Shown here piece after piece: positions 1-8,153 of a stretch of DNA of 41,142 bases. The stretch comes from a virus. Position numbers and translations under genes: made by a program. Position 1 is the stretch's first letter. The number at the start of each line of letters is the position of its first letter. The notes beneath the pieces are model-generated. The model saw only the letters and a program-made list of their open reading frames with translations. It was not told where the DNA came from and searched no databases. Location: the IMG/VR virus record IMGVR_UViG_3300017706_001312, positions 1 to 41,142 of that record. One strand, 5' to 3'.

Positions 1-1
1 T

Positions 2-1231
2 GCAGCCCAAGGTGCAAAAGCAGATAGTGCTCAACAGCCACCATCAGAAGGAGCTTTCGCTAACGGCGATAAGACTAAATTAGATGGTATTGAAGCTTCA
101 GCAGACGTAACTGATGCAACTAACGTTACTGCAGCTGGTGCATTAATGGACAGTGAATGTACTTCTTTAGCTTCAGTGAAAGCAATCAATCAAGGATTAG
201 CTACAGGAGACGATGTACAGTTTAACGACCTAACAGTAGCAGGAGATTTAACAGTAAGTGGTACTACTACTTCTATTAATTCTACTAACTTAGACGTTAC
301 AGATAAATTAATATCGATCAACAAAGGAGGAGCTGATGCAGCTTCTGCTAACGGAGGTGGATTATTTATTAGTGGTGCAAATGAATCATTAACATGGGAT
401 AATGGAAACTCAAGATTTAACTTCTCAGATGATTTACATGCTGCAGGTAATATTACATTAACAGGAACAGTAGACGGTAGAGATGTAGCAGCAGACGGAA
501 CTAAATTAGACGGTATTGAAGCAAGTGCTACAGCAGATCAATCAAATGCTGAAATAAGAGCAGCAGTGGAAGCAGCTACTGATTCAAATGTATTTACAGA
601 TGCAGATCATTCTAAACTAAATGCTATTGAAGCAAGTGCTACAGCAGACCAGACAGATGCAGAGATTAGAACAGCGGTTGAAGCTGCTTCTGATTCAAAT
701 GTATTCACGGATGCAGATCATAGTAAATTAGATGGAATTGAAGCTAGTGCAGATGTAACCGACACAGCTAACGTTACTTCAGCCGGAGCATTAATGGATA
801 GTGAATTAGCAGATCTTGCAGCAGTTAAAGCTATCAATCAGGGATTAACTTTAACATCAGATGTAAAATTTGATAGTATAGGTATTGGAACAGCAGCACC
901 TGGTACTTCAGGAGTACTTAGAGCTTCTAATGATATCGTAGCATTCTATTCTTCAGATGAAAGATTAAAAGATAATATAGAAGAAATTCCAAACGCTTTA
1001 TCAAGAATAGAAGATATAAGAGGAGTTCAGTTTGACTGGAACGATAAACAATCAGTATACGAAGGACATGATATAGGAGTTATTGCTCAAGAAATTGAAA
1101 AAGTAGCACCATCTTTAGTTACTGACAGAGACAATGGATTTAAAGCTGTTAAATATGAAAAGCTAACAGCAATATTAATACAAGCAGTTAAAGAGCTCTC
1201 TGCTAAAGTAAAAGAGTTAGAAAAAAAATAA
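2..1231 (+). CDS. Tail fibre protein with C-terminal peptidase S74 chaperone domain (5' partial)
   Basis: The reading frame is open from base 2, so the gene starts outside the window; the ATG at 146 is internal, lying inside a repeat. The visible part is a low-complexity, Ala/Asp/Thr-rich fibre shaft built of repeats carrying KLDGIEASA and DSNVFTDADHSKL. The last ~93 residues (from about base 953) form an intramolecular chaperone of the endosialidase/peptidase S74 type: SDERLKDNI, then DIGVIAQEIEKVAP, and a terminal helix ending in KVKELEKK. In this family the chaperone helps the fibre trimerise and then cuts itself off just before the conserved Ser of the SD..LK motif. The product is probably a receptor-contacting fibre. 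It is the last clearly recognisable structural gene before the large glycan cluster. Confidence is high for fibre and S74, lower for the exact role. Confidence 0.9.
   Translation, partial: AAQGAKADSAQQPPSEGAFANGDKTKLDGIEASADVTDATNVTAAGALMDSECTSLASVKAINQGLATGDDVQFNDLTVAGDLTVSGTTTSINSTNLDVTDKLISINKGGADAASANGGGLFISGANESLTWDNGNSRFNFSDDLHAAGNITLTGTVDGRDVAADGTKLDGIEASATADQSNAEIRAAVEAATDSNVFTDADHSKLNAIEASATADQTDAEIRTAVEAASDSNVFTDADHSKLDGIEASADVTDTANVTSAGALMDSELADLAAVKAINQGLTLTSDVKFDSIGIGTAAPGTSGVLRASNDIVAFYSSDERLKDNIEEIPNALSRIEDIRGVQFDWNDKQSVYEGHDIGVIAQEIEKVAPSLVTDRDNGFKAVKYEKLTAILIQAVKELSAKVKELEKK
101..199 (+). repeat. 99-nt fibre repeat, copy 1
   Basis: Encodes ADVTD, then ANVT, AGALMDSE, and AVKAINQGL-like sequence (33 residues). 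A second, diverged copy of equal length lies at 749-847 in the same frame. The two copies flank the 37-residue tandem repeats. Confidence 0.75.
521..742 (+). repeat. Two tandem 111-nt (37-residue) in-frame repeats in the fibre shaft
   Basis: Units run 521-631 and 632-742. Each encodes SATADQ, then AEIR, AVEAA, DSNVFTDADHSKL and IEA with only a few substitutions. The exact 37-residue period keeps the frame, so copy number can change without breaking the gene. Such shaft repeats are common in phage fibres. Confidence 0.85.
749..847 (+). repeat. 99-nt fibre repeat, copy 2
   Basis: In-frame copy of the repeat at 101-199 (ADVTD...GALMDSEL...AVKAINQGL). The DNA is diverged mostly at third codon positions, while the protein sequence is well kept. 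Confidence 0.75.
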
Positions 1232-1244
1232 ATTGTTATAAAAA

Positions 1245-1793
1245 ATGGGTTTTATTATTAATGCAGACCTCGAGACTAATCTCGGGCCGACGCAAGAGTT
1301 GTATGTAAGGGTTGAAGGATTTACTTTTAATAAAGTAACTGCTCAATTAAGTTTTCAGATTACATATTGGATTGATAGAGAGAGTGCTATAAAGCACAAT
1401 AGAGTTTACCTAGACGAAACAGTAAAAGGAATGGTAGGCTTAGTACAGAATAAAGTAATTTATTTTGACACAGAGGAGAGCGAAGGAAATGAATTAATAC
1501 TTGCACAGTTTCATAAAGTGTTAGTATCAACAGAGGAAGAGACAGAAATTCCAATATTTGAATCTAAAGTAGTAGAAGAAAAAGTTCCGTATGTGAGCTT
1601 TGATGAAAATGGAGACGAAATAACTAAATATAGAATAATAACAAAACCTAAAAAAGTGCAGGTAGGGTCGAATAAAGAAAGCAGATCAGTGATAGATTTA
1701 AAAGCATTTGATGATATATATGGATACTGCTATCAACGACTACAAAAATACCTTTGCACTTTTTTTGCTGATGAAGCAATAATAAAACAATAG
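1245..1793 (+). CDS. Unknown protein following the tail fibre, probably virion-associated
   Basis: A 182-residue protein that I do not recognise. It is soluble, mixed alpha/beta in appearance and rich in Glu/Lys/Val, with no signal peptide or membrane segment. The N-terminal part (FIINADLETNLGPTQELYVRVEGF) reads like alternating beta strands. The C-terminal ~30 residues (DLKAFDDIYGYCYQRLQKYL) look helical and aromatic-rich. It starts 13 bases after the fibre stop, with an A/T-only leader and no Shine-Dalgarno sequence. The stop codon directly abuts the next ATG, so the three genes are probably cotranscribed. Position suggests a fibre- or baseplate-related accessory, which is inference from neighbours only. 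Confidence 0.6.
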   Translation: MGFIINADLETNLGPTQELYVRVEGFTFNKVTAQLSFQITYWIDRESAIKHNRVYLDETVKGMVGLVQNKVIYFDTEESEGNELILAQFHKVLVSTEEETEIPIFESKVVEEKVPYVSFDENGDEITKYRIITKPKKVQVGSNKESRSVIDLKAFDDIYGYCYQRLQKYLCTFFADEAIIKQ

Positions 1794-2258
1794 ATGGCAA
1801 GATTTACATACGGATCGTCCAATATAGAATACCAAACTTTTAATTCATGGTCTAACGCTTTAGATCCTGGTGTAACAAGTAACATATCAGCATCCGTAGC
1901 CTATTCAGAATTTAATCCAGCACAGACAGAAGATTATGCTGCCTCATACTTACAGGGTAGTTCTGTATTCTACGGCTCTGTTGTAGCAGGTACAGGAGGT
2001 AATGTAGCAATTACTGCTCCTTATACAGTAGCAGCTACATCTACTATTTCTGTTAAAAATTTAAACATCACTAATACATCTCTTACAATAGTAGCAACAA
2101 CTTCTTACCCTTGGGTATTTGATTCTTGGAGAACAGCTGCTGGTGGAGGAGGTTCACAAGTAAGTACTAATGCAACTCTGACTGTTAATGATGATTCTGC
2201 AGCAGATCATGATGAATATTATGCTTACTTTACTACTACACATTTAGATCCACCATAG
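1794..2258 (+). CDS. Small beta-rich, Ser/Thr/Ala-rich protein, possible fibre-associated adhesin-like domain
   Basis: A 154-residue protein poor in charged residues and rich in Ser, Thr, Ala, Val and Tyr, as expected for an extracellular beta-sandwich. The C-terminal half has a pattern (YPWVFDSWRT, then Gly-rich loop, then NATLTV...YAYF) that loosely recalls the F-x-x-W turn and closing strand of bacterial InlB B-repeat-like modules. I regard that as suggestive only. There is no signal peptide. It begins on the base after the preceding stop and is followed, 17 bases after its own stop, by the first gene of the glycan cluster. A fibre tip or decoration protein would fit; an unrelated structural protein is equally possible. 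Confidence 0.55.
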   Translation: MARFTYGSSNIEYQTFNSWSNALDPGVTSNISASVAYSEFNPAQTEDYAASYLQGSSVFYGSVVAGTGGNVAITAPYTVAATSTISVKNLNITNTSLTIVATTSYPWVFDSWRTAAGGGGSQVSTNATLTVNDDSAADHDEYYAYFTTTHLDPP

Positions 2259-2275
2259 GATAAAAATAAAAGGTT

Positions 2276-3130
2276 TTGAAGATAATTTGGGTTTTAAATA
2301 ATATAAAAAAAAGCAAAGACTTTTATAGTAAGCTTTACACACTAATCACATTAGCGTCGGTACGATTATGGAAAAGATTCTACCCAAATGATATAACTAC
2401 ATTATACTGTGACGAACTTACATTAGAGACGTTTAGACAAGTAGATATACTAAAGTATTGGGATAAAGTAGAACTATATATTCCTTCAGATAAAATAGAT
2501 CATAAGATATTCTGGGCAGCTGGTAAATTAGAAATACTTGCACAACAAGATGAACCTGTTTTTATAGTTGATAACGACTTACATATTTTTAAACCTATAA
2601 AAGATTACTTAGAAAAAGGAGTATCGTACGTACATAATCTTGAATTAGGAAAAGGTTACTACCCAGGTTATGTAGACCCTTTCGTAAGACGGTTAAGTTA
2701 TAAACCTAGATGGAAAAACGATTCCGTGAATGTTAGTTTATTGCATTTACCAGATGTTTCATTTGCTAAATTATATGCTAATAAGAGTATTGAAATAATG
2801 GAGGAATTTTCTGCTATGGATGTACCTCATTCTCAATATTTAATTTTTGCAGAACAATTACTTCTATCACACTTGTTTGATGTACATAAAATAGATTATA
2901 AGTCTATAGTTTCAACTTACTGGGACTGTAACGAATGGGAATGGGGAGAAGATCACGATAGAGGTATATGGCCATTAACAGAATCTGGAATGTTTATAAA
3001 ACACTACGGCCCTCTAAAAGGATTTATTATGCAAAATAAAGCAGATCAAAATTATGAAAAAGAGTACGAACATTTGGTTAATTGCATAAATTTACCTAAC
3101 TTAGACTTAACAGCTATTGAAAAACAATAA
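2276..3130 (+). CDS. Glycosyltransferase-like protein (GT-A type, DND motif)
   Basis: 284 residues. The N-terminal MKIIWVLNN strand and the motif VFIVDNDLHIF (DND at ~99-101) preceded by a hydrophobic strand fit a GT-A nucleotide-sugar transferase with a DxD-type metal site. A conserved HY near the end (FIKHYGPLKGF) is also usual in such enzymes. The start is TTG: the frame is closed by TAA at 2261 and holds no ATG until far downstream, so TTG at 2276 is the only sensible start. An AAGG lies only 2 bases upstream, too close to be an ordinary ribosome site. This is the first gene of the cluster; its stop overlaps the next start as TAATG. Substrate is unknown. Confidence 0.6.
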   Translation: MKIIWVLNNIKKSKDFYSKLYTLITLASVRLWKRFYPNDITTLYCDELTLETFRQVDILKYWDKVELYIPSDKIDHKIFWAAGKLEILAQQDEPVFIVDNDLHIFKPIKDYLEKGVSYVHNLELGKGYYPGYVDPFVRRLSYKPRWKNDSVNVSLLHLPDVSFAKLYANKSIEIMEEFSAMDVPHSQYLIFAEQLLLSHLFDVHKIDYKSIVSTYWDCNEWEWGEDHDRGIWPLTESGMFIKHYGPLKGFIMQNKADQNYEKEYEHLVNCINLPNLDLTAIEKQ

Positions 3131-3891
3131 TGGGAATCTTAGATAAAGAATATATTAGGCAGTTTATAACCAACAATCCAAAGATTGAAATCGATACCAA
3201 CGGTGAAGAGACTACCACCTTTAACCCGGTAAAGTATAGATGGACTCATGGTGCTACAAATTACCATTTAGGTGACGGAATGCTTATATACTCGATTATT
3301 CAGTTAATGAGGTATAAAACTTGTGTTTGTTTAGGATCAGGAGCTGGATTTATTCCCAGAATAATGACCCAAGCTAGAATAGATTTACTCGACCAGGGTA
3401 TATTTGAAGGAGATGCTGATTATAATCATGGAGATATAGGAGAAACTTATTTAGTAGATGCTGCCAACGGAGTTGGAGGTAAAATAGATTACTCTGATAA
3501 AGAAAGTTTTTTTAGGTATCAATTTGTTCCTAGATTTATAAAAGATACTACTGAAAATGCTTACTACAACTATTTTGTTAAAAAAGATATTAAGATAGAT
3601 TTTCTACATATAGATGCAGGACATTCGTACGAGGATGTCAAACAAGACTTTGAACTATACTCTAAACTTGTTAAACCAACAGGTATGATATCTATACATG
3701 ATACAGACAAGGAGTACCAAAAGGAACTCATTATAACTGAAGATGAAAAAGAGTACTATGAGTTTTTTGACGGACCACCTAAATTTATAGAAGAAATAGG
3801 ATCTGAATGGAAACAATTTAATTTCTTTAATACAGGATTATACAAATCTAAACCTGCTTCAACAGGTCTTACATTATTACAACGTGCCTAA
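3130..3891 (+). CDS. Class I SAM-dependent methyltransferase, Methyltransf_24 type
   Basis: 253 residues. Motif I is CLGSGAGF (67-74). The signature of the Methyltransf_24/cephalosporin-hydroxylase-like group follows as DFLHIDAGHSYEDV (157-170), with GMISIHDT (185-192) as the next strand. In this group the Asp and His around DAGHSYE bind metal and substrate, and many members O-methylate sugars in polysaccharide clusters. Between motif I and the DAGHSYE strand is a longer than usual insert (~75-155), which may be a substrate lid. The start overlaps the previous stop by one base (TAATG). Here it probably methylates a sugar of the glycan; a role on another acceptor cannot be excluded. Confidence 0.75.
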   Translation: MGILDKEYIRQFITNNPKIEIDTNGEETTTFNPVKYRWTHGATNYHLGDGMLIYSIIQLMRYKTCVCLGSGAGFIPRIMTQARIDLLDQGIFEGDADYNHGDIGETYLVDAANGVGGKIDYSDKESFFRYQFVPRFIKDTTENAYYNYFVKKDIKIDFLHIDAGHSYEDVKQDFELYSKLVKPTGMISIHDTDKEYQKELIITEDEKEYYEFFDGPPKFIEEIGSEWKQFNFFNTGLYKSKPASTGLTLLQRA

Positions 3892-4720
3892 TCTAGTTAC
3901 AGTAGTCGGGAGAAATACACATATCTTACCTCATATGTTAAAACATTATGAGAATAAGGTTGAAAACTCTTATGTCGTTGTTTATCGTCAAGATAGTAAT
4001 GACGGAATATTAGAAGAAATAGAAGAACTTGGAATTACTCCTCATCTCATAGTAACAGAACCTAAATACCATTGGGAAAGAGTAACAGATCTATACAATA
4101 AAGTAAAAGCAGAGAAACCAAACGACTGGTGGATAGTTTCTGACGACGACGAACTACAGGTATACCCAACAGAGCTTGAAGATATAGTTAAACACTGTGA
4201 AAATAAAGGTTATGACTTTGTCACAGGAGGGTTCATAGACAGGATAGGTAGTAACGGTACTTTTCCTATTGTTGAGAGAGATACAAATTTACACCAAGCA
4301 TTTCCATTAGCTGGATTCTTTAGATACCCACTTTCTGGAGCATGCCCTAATAAAGTTACTTTAATGAAAGGATATCAAAAAGTAACACCAGGACAGCATT
4401 ACGCAAAATTTGCAACTGGTAATAGTTGGGGAACAGAACACCCTAAACGTATGCCAGTAGAAGAGTGCTTTACTCAAGTACACCACTTTAAATGGGATTC
4501 AACAGTCTTAGAAAGATTACTTGAAGTAGCTGAAACAAAAAAAGATTATAGTTATCATGCTGAATACAATAAAATGTATAGAGCTATAGCAAGAAACGAT
4601 TGGAAAATAGACATAGAAAATAAGGAGTTTTTAGTTGAAGAACTGAAAAATAATTCTTATCTTATATATAACGATTACCCGCATTGGGTAAATTTAACTA
4701 GTAAAATAATCAAAATTTAA
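3884..4720 (+). CDS. Glycosyltransferase-like protein (GT2-type, DDDE motif)
   Basis: 278 residues starting at GTG, 8 bases inside the previous gene. The layout fits a Glyco_tranf_2_4-like GT-A enzyme: an N-terminal strand (LVTVVGRNTHILPHML), a YRQDSNDG turn, then WWIVSDDDELQVYP (DDDE at 87-90) as the acidic metal-binding motif. A C-terminal VHHFKWD supplies the second metal-ligand His common to this group. The region after DDDE (GGFIDRIG...ACPNKVTLMKG) resembles acceptor-binding loops of these enzymes. No membrane segment is present. Donor and acceptor cannot be told from sequence. Confidence 0.68.
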   Translation: MPNLVTVVGRNTHILPHMLKHYENKVENSYVVVYRQDSNDGILEEIEELGITPHLIVTEPKYHWERVTDLYNKVKAEKPNDWWIVSDDDELQVYPTELEDIVKHCENKGYDFVTGGFIDRIGSNGTFPIVERDTNLHQAFPLAGFFRYPLSGACPNKVTLMKGYQKVTPGQHYAKFATGNSWGTEHPKRMPVEECFTQVHHFKWDSTVLERLLEVAETKKDYSYHAEYNKMYRAIARNDWKIDIENKEFLVEELKNNSYLIYNDYPHWVNLTSKIIKI

Positions 4721-4725
4721 TTAAA

Positions 4726-4929
4726 ATGCCGAAAATTACATTAACAGACAAAGAAAAAGATGAGTTAATCTTAAAGGAAAGACAAGTAAAAGCTCTAGAG
4801 AAGATTGCAGCATCTACTGACGCAATTGCATTATGGTTTGAAGAAAAAGACCTATCTGCATGGGACGAGAGATTGCAGTACTATCTACATGAGTTTCACT
4901 CTAATTTCATAAACAAGGATAATGCGTAA
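4726..4929 (+). CDS. Small unknown protein (67 aa)
   Basis: A short, highly charged, helical-looking protein (MPKITLTDKEKDEL, then KERQVKALEKIAAS). It has a Trp-containing C-terminal half (ALWFEEKDLSAWDERLQYYL). It is separated from the preceding stop by only 5 bases and overlaps the next gene by 8, so it is embedded in the coupled operon and very likely translated. No family is recognised. It could be a small partner of the GT7-LamG enzyme encoded just downstream, but nothing in the sequence shows this. Confidence 0.55.
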   Translation: MPKITLTDKEKDELILKERQVKALEKIAASTDAIALWFEEKDLSAWDERLQYYLHEFHSNFINKDNA

Positions 4930-6346
4930 ACATAGATTAGGTCTCATAGTACCTTATCGAAATAGATATCCTCAACTTGTAGAATTTAAATCAGCTATAG
5001 AAAACTATCTTACTAAAGCTAAAATAGACTATAGGTTAATTATTGTAGAGCAAGACGATGCTAAGTTATTTAATAGAGGTAAGTTACTTAATATAGGGTT
5101 TTTAGAAGCTAAAAAACTTAAGTGTGATTACGTATGTTTTCACGATGTAGATATGGTACCTTCTAAAGTCGACTATTCATATAGTGAAACACCGGTACAT
5201 TTAGCTCATACCTTAGTAAACTACGATAATACCCACAAACCTATATTTGACCAATACTTTGGAGGAGTAACTATATTTCCAGTAGAAGCTTTTGAAAGAG
5301 TAAATGGCTACTCTAATGAATACTGGGGATGGGGATTTGAAGACGATGATCTTTTATATAGAGTGCATAGAGCTCAACTACCTTTAGCAATTAAAAATTT
5401 ACCTCACTCAGGTCCTAAATCAGCGGCTTTAAAATTTAATGGATATGATAGTTACGTAGAAGTAAAGAATATTATTGATTACAAAAAAGACTTTACCTTA
5501 CATCTATCTTACTGTCCAGATGATCATTCATTCGATTCTGAAAAAAGAGACGATATGTTTGTAGCATTAGGTATACCTGGATATGACTTAACTATTGGAT
5601 TTGACAGTTTCAACAGATATAAGGTAGAACTCTTTAATTCTAAAAAGGAATACTTTCAAGGTTTTTCAATAGAGTCATCGAAAAAGAAAGTTGTAGTTAA
5701 TCTAGTATATAATGCTAAATTAAAAAGATTTAAAGCTTACATAGATGGAAAGCTAATAGCAAACGAAAGACTTACTGATAAAATATATGATTACAGTAAA
5801 AACCAGTCTATATTTCTTGGTTGTGCAGACCCTAAACGTGAAAAAGACAATAAATTTTTCAAAGGTATTATAGATAGCTTTGCTATTTTCAATAAAGAAT
5901 TACTTCCAGCAGAAATTAATTCTATTGCTACAAATCAGTATTTTGGATTAACATCTAATTTTGACGAATACGTTAGCGAAACTGCTTTGCAGTTATATTA
6001 TGAAGCTAAATTTATACAAAATTATCAACTTTTAGATTTATCTAGCAATAATAATAACGGTATAATTAAAAACTGTGAAATTATTAAATTAGATCAAGAA
6101 CCTACAGCAACAATTACAGTACCGTATAGACGTATAGGTAGATTCAAACTAATGAAACACGACGATAAAGGTTTCAATAATAACAGTTGGCAAGATATAA
6201 ATACTAGATATAATCAGCTAAGGTTTAATAACGAAGTAAAGCAAAACTGGCATGATAATATGGCTGATGGTTTGAAGAATTGTAAGTTTAAACTATATTC
6301 TTCTACTATTGTAGAAAAAGTTATAAATATAGTTGTTGGTATATGA
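4922..6346 (+). CDS. GT7 (beta-1,4-galactosyltransferase-like) enzyme with a LamG lectin domain inserted in the catalytic domain
   Basis: 474 residues. The catalytic fold shows the hallmarks of animal B4GalT/GT7 enzymes: VPYRNR (10-15), FNRGKLLNIGF (50-60), HDVDMVP (74-80, metal-binding DxD), YFGG (112-115) and WGWGFEDDD (135-143, acceptor/metal loop). The last conserved element, GRFKLMKHDDKGFNN (406-420, with the His that completes the Mn site in B4GalT), comes ~265 residues later than it should. The gap holds a complete LamG/concanavalin-like domain, from KFNGYDSYVEV (171-181) to a DLSSNNNNG signature (372-380). Family knowledge predicts UDP-sugar transfer to a sugar acceptor, with the lectin binding glycan. 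A paralogue follows two genes later. The start overlaps the previous gene by 8 bases; the end is ATGA-coupled. Confidence 0.85.
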   Translation: MRKHRLGLIVPYRNRYPQLVEFKSAIENYLTKAKIDYRLIIVEQDDAKLFNRGKLLNIGFLEAKKLKCDYVCFHDVDMVPSKVDYSYSETPVHLAHTLVNYDNTHKPIFDQYFGGVTIFPVEAFERVNGYSNEYWGWGFEDDDLLYRVHRAQLPLAIKNLPHSGPKSAALKFNGYDSYVEVKNIIDYKKDFTLHLSYCPDDHSFDSEKRDDMFVALGIPGYDLTIGFDSFNRYKVELFNSKKEYFQGFSIESSKKKVVVNLVYNAKLKRFKAYIDGKLIANERLTDKIYDYSKNQSIFLGCADPKREKDNKFFKGIIDSFAIFNKELLPAEINSIATNQYFGLTSNFDEYVSETALQLYYEAKFIQNYQLLDLSSNNNNGIIKNCEIIKLDQEPTATITVPYRRIGRFKLMKHDDKGFNNNSWQDINTRYNQLRFNNEVKQNWHDNMADGLKNCKFKLYSSTIVEKVINIVVGI

Positions 6347-6747
6347 GTTATAAAAAAGGTGTTATTTGTGGAAATTTTGACGTAATACATCCAGGGTATA
6401 TCGCTATGTTTAAAGAGATGTCTCAACACTGTGACTGTTTAGTAGTTTTATTACATACAGATCCCTCTATAGAAAGACCTCATAAACTTAAACCTATACT
6501 ATCCTCTGATGAACGTAAAGAAATGCTATCAGAACTTAAATCGGTATGTGATGTAATTAGGTATACTTATGAAGAGCAATTGTTAGACTTACTTAAAGTA
6601 GGTGAGTTTGATATAAGATTTTTAGGAGATGATTACATAGGTAAACCTTATACAGGAGACAACTTAAAAATACCAGTTCATTACTTAAATAGAGATCATG
6701 GTTGGTCAACAACGAAATTTAAAAAATTAATTGCAAAATCAATATGA
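6343..6747 (+). CDS. TagD/RfaE-like cytidylyltransferase-family nucleotidyltransferase
   Basis: 134 residues, the usual size of glycerol-3-phosphate cytidylyltransferase-type enzymes. The N-terminal strand-loop GNFDVIHPGYI corresponds to the G-x-F-D-x-x-H-x-G-H signature, but the second His is Tyr (HPGY, 16-19). SSDERKEML (54-62) and WSTTKFKKLI (121-130) match the conserved Arg and the S-S/T-T motif that bind the nucleotide phosphates. Enzymes of this fold activate a phosphorylated polyol or sugar as its CDP or ADP derivative. ATGA junctions join it to a GT7-LamG gene on each side, so its product may be their donor precursor, though GT7 enzymes normally use UDP-sugars. The His-to-Tyr change makes activity uncertain. 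Confidence 0.75.
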   Translation: MSYKKGVICGNFDVIHPGYIAMFKEMSQHCDCLVVLLHTDPSIERPHKLKPILSSDERKEMLSELKSVCDVIRYTYEEQLLDLLKVGEFDIRFLGDDYIGKPYTGDNLKIPVHYLNRDHGWSTTKFKKLIAKSI

Positions 6748-8153
6748 AATTAGGAGTTTGTGTACCGTATAGAGACAGAGAAATGCATCTTAATGAGTTT
6801 GTACCTAAAGTAGGTAAGTACCTTAAGAATCAAGGTATAGAATTCTGTATGTATTTTTGTCATCAGACAGATGATAAACTTTTTAATAGAGGAGCTACAA
6901 AAAATATAGCTGCTAAACATGCTTTTGAAGATGGCTGTGATTATATAGTTTGGCATGATATAGATATGATACCTGAAGACGGAGCTGATTACTCATATCC
7001 AGAAAAACATCCTATACATATAGCTACTAATATTGAACAAATGGAATGGGGATTAAAGTATCATGAATACTTTGGAGGAGCAGTACTCTTCTCAAAAGAA
7101 CAAGTCGAAGCTACTAATGGTTATTCTAACAACTATTGGGATTGGGGTATGGAAGATGATGATTTATTTTGGAGATGTCATTTAGAAGGCTTAACAGATA
7201 CTACGTACTTAAATAAAAAAGCAGAAAAACAAACTTATGCTAGATTTAACGGAAAAGATTCTAAAATAACTTTACCATTTGAAAGAAAGTATAGAGGTTT
7301 AACAGCAGGTGATCATACTATATCTGTACTAGTAAGATGCTTTCAGCAATTAGATAAAAATAATATTTTTCTCATAGGTGATAAAGAAAACAATTACGTA
7401 GAATACCCTATAATAAGGATACCAGGTTATGACTATGGAATGTCGTTTAATAATTCTAGAGCCCTTTCTTTAACATACTGGAATAACTTTAATGCACATA
7501 ATTATATGTGGATTAAAAGGTACAGTAATCAATGGAGCTGGGTAACTGCTACTTTTGATAAGTATAATAAAATGTCTCACTTCTACCTTAATGGATCTGA
7601 AGTTGACTCTAAAGCAGGGTTTGGTAGCCCGTCTCCTCATCAATGGATAGGTGCTTTAAAAAATTACGGATTATCAGATATTTATTTAGGATATACATCA
7701 ACTGCTATGCAAGGAGGATTGAACCAATTCTTTAAAGGAGATATAGCAAAAACGTATGCTTGGAAACGTTGTTTATCAGCAAAAGAGGTAAGCGATTTAC
7801 ATAATTTTATCCCTAGTGGGGATCTAACGGTAGATTTAGATTTCAACGAACCTATATCTAATTATGAACCAGATAACATTGAAATAGTTACTGAGACTTT
7901 CAGAGTTCCTAATTCAATAATACCTCACAGAATCCCTGGTAGATTTAGATGTTTACCTCATAAAGATGAAGGGTTAGTGAACGGTAAATGGGCTAAAGGA
8001 GATACAACAGCTGCTAATGAAAAGAGATATATACTTGAAATGCAGCAGGGAAAGATAAACTACAAAGACGACGGAATTAAACAAGTCGAATACGAATTTA
8101 TAAATGAGGAAAAATTAACTCCTTGGGCTAAAATGATTAACATAAAGTTATGA
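6744..8153 (+). CDS. Second GT7 (B4GalT-like) enzyme with inserted LamG domain
   Basis: 469 residues, a diverged paralogue of the protein at 4922. Motifs in order: VPYRDR (7-12), FNRGATKNIA (47-56), HDIDMIP (71-77), YFGG (109-112), WDWGMEDDDLFWR (132-144). The LamG-like insert begins YARFNGKDSKI (165-175) and includes SWVTATFDKYNKMSHFYLNG (265-284), a typical LamG core strand pair. The closing GT7 motif is GRFRCLPHKDEG (399-410). The inserted lectin domains differ much more between the two paralogues than the catalytic motifs do, which fits different glycan recognition. The start overlaps the cytidylyltransferase by ATGA, and its own stop overlaps the radical SAM gene the same way. Confidence 0.85.
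   Translation: MKLGVCVPYRDREMHLNEFVPKVGKYLKNQGIEFCMYFCHQTDDKLFNRGATKNIAAKHAFEDGCDYIVWHDIDMIPEDGADYSYPEKHPIHIATNIEQMEWGLKYHEYFGGAVLFSKEQVEATNGYSNNYWDWGMEDDDLFWRCHLEGLTDTTYLNKKAEKQTYARFNGKDSKITLPFERKYRGLTAGDHTISVLVRCFQQLDKNNIFLIGDKENNYVEYPIIRIPGYDYGMSFNNSRALSLTYWNNFNAHNYMWIKRYSNQWSWVTATFDKYNKMSHFYLNGSEVDSKAGFGSPSPHQWIGALKNYGLSDIYLGYTSTAMQGGLNQFFKGDIAKTYAWKRCLSAKEVSDLHNFIPSGDLTVDLDFNEPISNYEPDNIEIVTETFRVPNSIIPHRIPGRFRCLPHKDEGLVNGKWAKGDTTAANEKRYILEMQQGKINYKDDGIKQVEYEFINEEKLTPWAKMINIKL

Noticed and set aside
1-2258. A diversity-generating retroelement acting on the fibre repeats
   Set aside because: No reverse transcriptase gene, no template repeat with A-specific differences, and the repeat differences are mostly third-position changes.
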